Shown here: positions 60,016 to 64,000 of the stretch, piece after piece
Numbering within the stretch: the stretch's first letter is position 1
Layout: each line of letters opens with the position of its first letter
NCBI GenBank assembly: GCA_017795025.1
Contig: CP051243.1
Location: 1,054,001-1,118,000 of the forward strand
Reading direction: 5' to 3'
From: Flavobacteriales bacterium
GTDB taxonomy: Bacteria; Bacteroidota; Bacteroidia; Flavobacteriales; Schleiferiaceae
Length of the DNA stretch: 64,000 nucleotides
Program-made: the position numbers and the translations under genes
The notes under the pieces: model-generated
The model's input: the letters and a program-made list of their open reading frames with translations, nothing else
Database searches by the model: none
Told to the model about the DNA's origin: nothing

Positions 60016-60419
60016 CTTTTTTTTTTGATTTCTATTAATTCGAAATATTGAACCACTCTTTGGTCATCAGCTTCATCTTCTTTTAACAGCCACAGTTCAT
60101 TCCAAACCCTCGCATGACCTCGTAATTCAAGAGTATCACTCCCAATTATTTGCCTGTCAGGTCCATTTTGTTGCACGATGACCGTGTACTCTTTATTAAC
60201 CTGAAACGGAGTTGCATTGGCTAATTGATGCTTATTTACCCAAAGTAGCTTAATAACCATAACACTGTCTGAAGTTCTAAAGCTCTGGTCAAAAGTGATA
60301 AAGTCAAATAGAGGCTGTGTTGTATCAATCTCTCTTATTCGGATGTCCAGTTCTTGAAGATCTTGACTGAAGCTCTTAAAGGTAAGGAGCAATATCAAGA
60401 TGACTAGTCTACTTTTCAT
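59997..60419 (-). CDS. Secreted protein of unknown function (cassette gene)
   Basis: 140 residues with a signal peptide (MKSRLVILILLLTFKSFSQ). The mature part has several predicted strands (VMVIKLLWVNKHQLANATPF, VIVQQNGPDRQIIGSDTLEL) and no recognised family. The last residues (SSKQWL) are encoded by the palindrome itself, and the stop is in its inner box, an arrangement expected for cassette-borne genes. Confidence 0.6.
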   Translation of the reverse strand: MKSRLVILILLLTFKSFSQDLQELDIRIREIDTTQPLFDFITFDQSFRTSDSVMVIKLLWVNKHQLANATPFQVNKEYTVIVQQNGPDRQIIGSDTLELRGHARVWNELWLLKEDEADDQRVVQYFELIEIKKKSSKQWL

Positions 60420-60429
60420 TTCAATAGTG

Positions 60430-60552
60430 GCTAACGGTTTAAATAAAGCTAGTATGGTTTTCCGAGATTTTGAAAGTACCGAAAATTTCGTTCCTCAGAC
60501 GTCTTAGTCAACCGTAGACGTAATGGCTGCATTAGCCTTATTCTTTGTTAGC
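60430..60552 (-). repeat. attC-like imperfect palindrome 5
   Basis: 123 bases. Minus-strand start GCTAACAAAGAATAAGGC and end ACTAGCTTTATTTAAACC then GTTAGC pair as inverted repeats: the outer boxes are identical to those of palindrome 1. The centre contains GATTTTGAAA and TACCGAA shared with palindrome 1. The stop TAA of the gene at 60538 lies within it. Confidence 0.6.
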
Positions 60553-60945
60553 TGCAGGCTTTTTGTTTTTTAATTTCTTCAGATAGAATCTTACTTTTCT
60601 GTCAGGCCATGTCCATGTTAGACTGGAATCAGTAAGTTCGTCAATCAACATGATAGCTGAATCTTGTGGGGAACTGAAAAAAATCGTGTCCGCCTTTAGT
60701 TGCCAGGTCCCAGAGTTTGAAATTTGGTGAAAGTCATTGTTCATTTCAAAGGTTGCTGTGTCGTCAGAAGAGAAAGTCCAACGGGTTTCTTTGTTCAAAT
60801 AGTCAGGGGCCAATTCTCTTGTTTCCAAATTTTCTACCTTCTCAATAGTCCATCGATTTTGAGTCAAAAGTTCTCTGTTGTTCTTCGATTCTGAACAACA
60901 GGTTAGTTGGAAGGCGGTTAATATGATTATACAAAGTTGTTTCAT
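60538..60945 (-). CDS. Lipoprotein of unknown function, lipocalin-like (cassette gene)
   Basis: 135 residues with an SPII signal (MKQLCIIILTAFQLTCC; lipobox QLTCC region). The mature domain (NRWTIEKVENLETRELAPD, TRWTFSSDDTATFEM, NSGTWQLKADTIFF) has the W-x-(Ile/Glu)-x and NxGTWxLxxDTI strand pattern of short lipocalin-like domains found in Bacteroidota. The last residues (AANKE) are encoded by palindrome 5. Confidence 0.6.
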   Translation of the reverse strand: MKQLCIIILTAFQLTCCSESKNNRELLTQNRWTIEKVENLETRELAPDYLNKETRWTFSSDDTATFEMNNDFHQISNSGTWQLKADTIFFSSPQDSAIMLIDELTDSSLTWTWPDRKVRFYLKKLKNKKPAANKE

Positions 60946-60950
60946 TTTCA

Positions 60951-61144
60951 GCTTGCACTAAGGTTATGCAAATGGCTTGTGGCGGTTTACCTTAGCTGAT
61001 TTCCAATTCGAAGCACTTTCCTGCCTGCCCGTTCGTTGCTGAGTGAAGGAAGGTCCACTGCGCTTTCGCGGAGCTTCAGCGGAGCAAGTCCATAAAACCC
61101 CTAACGGAGCGAGATTAAAGCCAGCTTGCATTTATTTGTTGCTG
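60951..61144 (-). repeat. attC-like imperfect palindrome 6 (degenerate, long)
   Basis: About 194 bases, the longest of the set. Minus-strand start CAGCAACAAATAAATGCAAG and plus-strand start GCTTGCACTAAGGTTATGCA pair as inverted repeats, but the AAC core on the left is degenerate (ACTAAGG). A CTAACGG copy at 61101-61107 and a nested hairpin around 61040-61080 suggest insertion or fusion of two sites. The stop of the gene at 61132 lies inside. Confidence 0.45.
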
Positions 61145-62019
61145 TTGCCAGTTTTCATTTCATAGCTTAGTCGGTAAATAAGGGATTCTCCTTTTTCCCA
61201 ATCTGCGTTTTGCATCCTTTTCCTATAATAAATTTGTTCCTTCTGAACTAATCCCCTTTTATCATAGACTATTATTGTGACTGTCGAAAAACTAATACTT
61301 GGATCCCTAATACACCCATTTATTGGATGATATGGAGCTTGGATAGTGGTTCTTGTATTCTCCCTTGGATAGCTATATGATTCAATCAAACTTTCTTTTT
61401 TGCGCCGGTACTTTAACTTTTCCGTCTTGCGGCCAATGGAGTCATAGGTATACCTAACTTTTTGAATTAGCTGTAAAGAGTCATGATAGGTTGGTCCAAA
61501 GGTTCCAGGAGTAACATTTGAGTATACAAAGATTGAGTCAATTCGTTTTCCTGTTCGATTATAGTCAGTCTGGGTTAGGGTTGTGTCATAAAAATAGGTA
61601 AACTCCGATAAACGCCATAAATCTCCATCCTTGTTGTAGAAATATCGTTTTACTTTAGAGGTATCAATTTTAAGGCTGTCGGGGTAAGAAGTGAGATAAA
61701 ATGACGAGTCGCCTAGATTATCAGTGTTGAAATAATGATCTTCAAGAAAATCAATGAGTATCAAAATACTATCGCTACTTTCTCGATAGTCTGCAGAGTC
61801 TGAGTAGATATACTCGTAATATGGTTCTTGATATGAAATTCTCGTTCGATCTGTGCTATGCTCGAGGATATACTCAAATGTCGAATCCTTAATTATTTTT
61901 TTTACCTGAAGCTGGCGGAGCAATGTTACTGGGTTGTTCAAAAGAACAGGATCTTGAGCTGAACAAAAGGCAATTGAGCCCAGGAAAATCATGAATATGT
62001 AACGCAGTTTTGTCGTCAT
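61132..62019 (-). CDS. Secreted protein of unknown function (cassette gene)
   Basis: 295 residues with a signal peptide (MTTKLRYIFMIFLGSIAFCSA). The mature part contains RHS-like Tyr/Asp turns (FYNKDGDLWRLSEFTYFYD, VRYTYDSIGRKTEKLKYRR, YDKRGLVQKEQIYYRKR) suggesting a YD-repeat-like beta fold, although too few for a full RHS shell. No other domain recognised. The last residues (GNSNK) are encoded by palindrome 6. Confidence 0.6.
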   Translation of the reverse strand: MTTKLRYIFMIFLGSIAFCSAQDPVLLNNPVTLLRQLQVKKIIKDSTFEYILEHSTDRTRISYQEPYYEYIYSDSADYRESSDSILILIDFLEDHYFNTDNLGDSSFYLTSYPDSLKIDTSKVKRYFYNKDGDLWRLSEFTYFYDTTLTQTDYNRTGKRIDSIFVYSNVTPGTFGPTYHDSLQLIQKVRYTYDSIGRKTEKLKYRRKKESLIESYSYPRENTRTTIQAPYHPINGCIRDPSISFSTVTIIVYDKRGLVQKEQIYYRKRMQNADWEKGESLIYRLSYEMKTGNSNK

Positions 62020-62027
62020 TTCAAATT

Positions 62028-62157
62028 GGCTACAACGGTCAATTGTATGAGCAGTAGCGGATTTTAAGCAGCTACTTTTCAGATAGCAATACTTTACTTA
62101 AACGAAAAGCGGTTCAAATTGGCACTCAAACCGCTATTGCTTATACACCGTCTTGGC
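62028..62157 (-). repeat. attC-like imperfect palindrome 7
   Basis: 130 bases. Plus-strand left edge GGCTACAACGGTCAATTGTA and the reverse complement of the right edge GCCAAGACGGTGTATAAGC align over CGGT and TATGAGCAGTAGCGG / TATAAGCAATAGCGG, so the site is a strong hairpin. The right core GTCTTGG is degenerate compared with GTTRRRY. Rightmost palindrome of the array. Confidence 0.5.
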
Positions 62158-62174
62158 AAATTATTATTTGGTTA

Positions 62175-62561
62175 TCAATCTTTAAGTTCAATTTTGTCCC
62201 AATAAAATGTTTTTGATATAAATAGCTTTTTTCCAACAAGTTTCAACCTTCCAGGATTTTCTAAGGTAATTGTGGCATTTACGGTTATATCAAGGTCTGG
62301 ATTGTGAACTTGTCCTTTCCATTCATTTTTACTACTATGATATGATATTTGCTTAAGAATGATATGATTTATCCATTCTTTACGCTCACTTTCAATTATT
62401 TTACCATAAATCCTACCATCAGAAGCTTTATAAACTTTAATTGTTGAATTCTCCATTTCAGTAGCTTTCCAATTTCCTAAAATTTGATCAGCTTGGGTGT
62501 TGACGACTGTAAAAAGTAATGATGTTAACGTCATTATCAATGTGAATAATAATTTGCTCAT
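62175..62561 (-). CDS. DUF2147-like secreted protein
   Basis: 128 residues with a signal peptide (MSKLLFTLIMTLTSLLFTVVNTQA). The mature domain shows the DUF2147 pattern (ILGNWKATEMENSTIKVYKASDGRIYGKIIES, then the YxG/DxxG and FxWD-like strands), a small beta-barrel-like domain often found in periplasm of Bacteroidota and Proteobacteria, though shorter here than usual. Its function is unknown. It is the last gene with a palindrome on one side; only 56 bases and no palindrome separate it from the 4Fe-4S gene. Confidence 0.65.
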   Translation of the reverse strand: MSKLLFTLIMTLTSLLFTVVNTQADQILGNWKATEMENSTIKVYKASDGRIYGKIIESERKEWINHIILKQISYHSSKNEWKGQVHNPDLDITVNATITLENPGRLKLVGKKLFISKTFYWDKIELKD

Positions 62562-62617
62562 AATTTCAAATATTTTGAATTATTGACAACTTTAATTTTG
62601 CCAAAAGAAGTTTAAAT

Positions 62618-63574
62618 TCAGCTTGCTGTGGCTCTTTTTTCATAATATGACGATTTAATTTTATTATAGTTCCCATAGATAAAAGGGCAAGCTGAAATAC
62701 ATTGACTACAATTTTTGGAAAAATGAGGTGCACACTTTTCTCGCTCTATAAACTGCGGGTATCCATCGTCCAAAATTTTAGTCTTTTCAAAAATCGCTTG
62801 ACCTGGACATTTCTGGACGCATTTATTGCAGTCCTCACAGAATTCCCTGACCCACTTATGAGGGTTTTCATTAGCTTTTGAAATGGGTAGATTTTCTATA
62901 TCAAGAAAAATTGCTGCCAATCGTAATGAAGGTCCATATTCTTCGGTAATTAGCAATCCATTCTTGCCTACGTATCCCAAGTGAGCTTCTTGTGCAACGG
63001 GTGTTATCATAACATCTCCTCCAATAGCAGGTGAGGGATGGCAGTTAAATCCTTTAGCTCTTATCCATTCAGCCATCTTGTTTACAGCTATTCCTAAGTT
63101 TGAGTAAGCATTCCAAATCTCTGCGGTTGACTCATCGGAAGGGTTTGTTTTCATTTTGTCCTTATCCATTTCCATTCCTAAAACCATCACATTGGGATAT
63201 AGTACTTCGAAACCTTTAAAAATAAAATCTCGGTTAATTGAAGTGTAGTCTATTTTGGATACCCCTAAGGTTTTTGCATAATCTTCAAATTCCTTTAAAG
63301 TTTGATTGTCTATTATTTTGTTGTTTCGATGTGGATTTCGTTTAAGGCTTGATGCACTTTTATAAAGTTCGATGAACGAGGTTTTAAAAGCTTTCTTAAC
63401 AATTGAGAAATTCTTAAACTTATCCCGAATACTACCAAATTGAAGAAGCAAAACAGGTATGATAACTGCTTTTCTCGAATTCTTAGTACTTTTTACTGGG
63501 TTATCCTTTTTCCTGATATAAAACTTAGCTTGAAGGAAAAAGGGTGGTTTCCGAATAAAACGATACAACTTCAT
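62618..63574 (-). CDS. 4Fe-4S ferredoxin-type protein related to epoxyqueuosine reductase QueG
   Basis: 318 residues. The C-terminal 4Fe-4S motifs are CEDCNKCVQKCP and CSQCISACP. The middle part (EAHLGYVGKNGLLITEEYGPSLRLAAIFLDIE) resembles the QueG/corrinoid-binding family (the GYVGKNGLLI and G..LR...I signature). The N-terminal basic stretch (KKDNPVKSTKNSRKA) is atypical for QueG, and vitamin B12-binding residues cannot be assigned confidently. It is AT-rich relative to the left side of the window and follows the FAD monooxygenase gene by three bases, so the two may form an electron-transfer pair. Confidence 0.75.
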   Translation of the reverse strand: MKLYRFIRKPPFFLQAKFYIRKKDNPVKSTKNSRKAVIIPVLLLQFGSIRDKFKNFSIVKKAFKTSFIELYKSASSLKRNPHRNNKIIDNQTLKEFEDYAKTLGVSKIDYTSINRDFIFKGFEVLYPNVMVLGMEMDKDKMKTNPSDESTAEIWNAYSNLGIAVNKMAEWIRAKGFNCHPSPAIGGDVMITPVAQEAHLGYVGKNGLLITEEYGPSLRLAAIFLDIENLPISKANENPHKWVREFCEDCNKCVQKCPGQAIFEKTKILDDGYPQFIEREKCAPHFSKNCSQCISACPFIYGNYNKIKSSYYEKRATAS

Positions 63575-63577
63575 CGG

Positions 63578-64000
63578 TTACACTTTTATTTCGTGGTCAA
63601 GACCAAGAACAAAATCCTTGGCATAGTCTTCGGCAAATCTGAAAACTAAAGGTACTACTGGCGACATATGTCTTAGCATTTTACCTCGAAAAGAATGTCC
63701 ACGAACAACATCTGTCATCATTGCGATGCTATCCATAACCTTATCTACAACAGGTTTTCTCATATTGTGATATTCATTCAATCTGTTTCCTACAAATAGT
63801 TGTGAAAAAACATATGCATCTTCTATTCCCAAGTTCATACCTCTTGCCCCAAGCCCTGAATGAATATGTGCAGCATCTCCACCAAAAAATATGTTTTGGT
63901 GTCTAAACTGTTTAATAACCCTATGGCTAATGCCAAAATCTGACTCCCAAACAATCTTTCCTGTTGTTGTACCTTTTGGAAGGTAATCTAACATATGAGC
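63578..64000 (-). CDS. FAD-dependent monooxygenase, C-terminal part (cut by window edge)
   Basis: The reading frame runs off the right edge; the visible 141 codons contain the group A flavoprotein motif FFGGDAAHIHSGLGARGMNLGIEDAYV (the GD motif binding FAD), then the helical C-terminus of PHBH-type monooxygenases. The N-terminal GxGxxG lies outside. It is co-oriented with and three bases from the 4Fe-4S gene. Substrate unknown. Confidence 0.85.
   Translation of the reverse strand, partial: AHMLDYLPKGTTTGKIVWESDFGISHRVIKQFRHQNIFFGGDAAHIHSGLGARGMNLGIEDAYVFSQLFVGNRLNEYHNMRKPVVDKVMDSIAMMTDVVRGHSFRGKMLRHMSPVVPLVFRFAEDYAKDFVLGLDHEIKV

Noticed and set aside
56837-62157. CRISPR array
   Set aside because: Repeats are long, imperfectly palindromic, not identical, and separated by whole genes rather than short spacers; no cas genes are present.
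62618-64000. 4Fe-4S and FAD genes as further cassettes of the array
   Set aside because: No attC-like palindrome lies between 62562 and 62617 or between the two genes; they look like an ordinary two-gene unit.

Overview
The window looks like chromosome from a marine-type Bacteroidota, most likely of the Flavobacteriia (a Cryomorphaceae-like lineage is my guess, not shown). The signs are TAnnTTTG promoter boxes, a type IX secretion (T9SS) type A sorting domain, GldL/GldM-like proteins, a TonB-dependent receptor with a carboxypeptidase-regulatory-like N-terminus, many SPII lipoproteins, and a crtD-cruF-crtZ carotenoid cluster. Base composition is moderate (by eye about 40-45% GC) and coding density is high, with many 4-base stop/start overlaps.

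Layout. 1-5.2 kb: the tail of an unknown gene, a CheR-type methyltransferase, an exported EEP-fold hydrolase, a lipoprotein, a hotdog thioesterase and dnaA. 5.2-10 kb: a response regulator and a six-PAS sensor kinase lie between dnaA and a low-molecular-weight phosphatase/RsmI-like pair. 10-20 kb: glyA, fumarylacetoacetase, an alpha-amylase-family lipoprotein, a BNR/YCF48-like protein, an exported pirin, a TPMT-like methyltransferase, a PyrR-like protein, then crtD-cruF-crtZ on the minus strand. 20-27.5 kb: two small membrane proteins, then a five-gene operon (21355-27428) encoding a membrane coiled-coil protein, a GldL-like protein, two GldM-like proteins and a beta-helix/beta-barrel outer-membrane protein. 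This looks like a second, non-canonical proton-driven trans-envelope motor and is one of the two main finds.

27.5-43 kb: a histidine kinase, small envelope proteins, sucC, a DUF5916 protein, a LolD-type ATPase, a tightly coupled kdsD-kdsA-kdsC set for KDO (LPS core sugar) synthesis, an EamA transporter, a DUF4442 protein, an MtfA-like peptidase, amt, and a protein with an M1-aminopeptidase-like domain that has lost its catalytic motif. 43-56.5 kb: an outer-membrane barrel protein, a 56-residue tail-anchored peptide gene missed by length filters, a large secreted protein, pdxH, a YqgE protein, an aminodeoxychorismate-lyase-like gene, a secreted esterase-fold protein with a T9SS tail beside a TonB receptor, and a GT2 / GT39 / PAP2 lipid-linked sugar cluster.

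56.6-62.2 kb is a distinct accessory region beginning at tRNA-Met(CAT). Small genes of unrelated function, including two RelE/ParE-type toxin-antitoxin pairs and a membrane-anchored LuxR-type regulator, all lie on the minus strand and are separated by 120-195 bp imperfect palindromes that resemble integron attC sites. Several of the genes end inside the palindrome. I read this as a mobile gene cassette array (integron or CALIN); no integrase is visible in the window. A copy of the tRNA-Met 3' end sits between the tRNA and the array. The right end (62.6-64 kb) holds an AT-rich pair: a 4Fe-4S protein and a FAD monooxygenase cut by the window edge.
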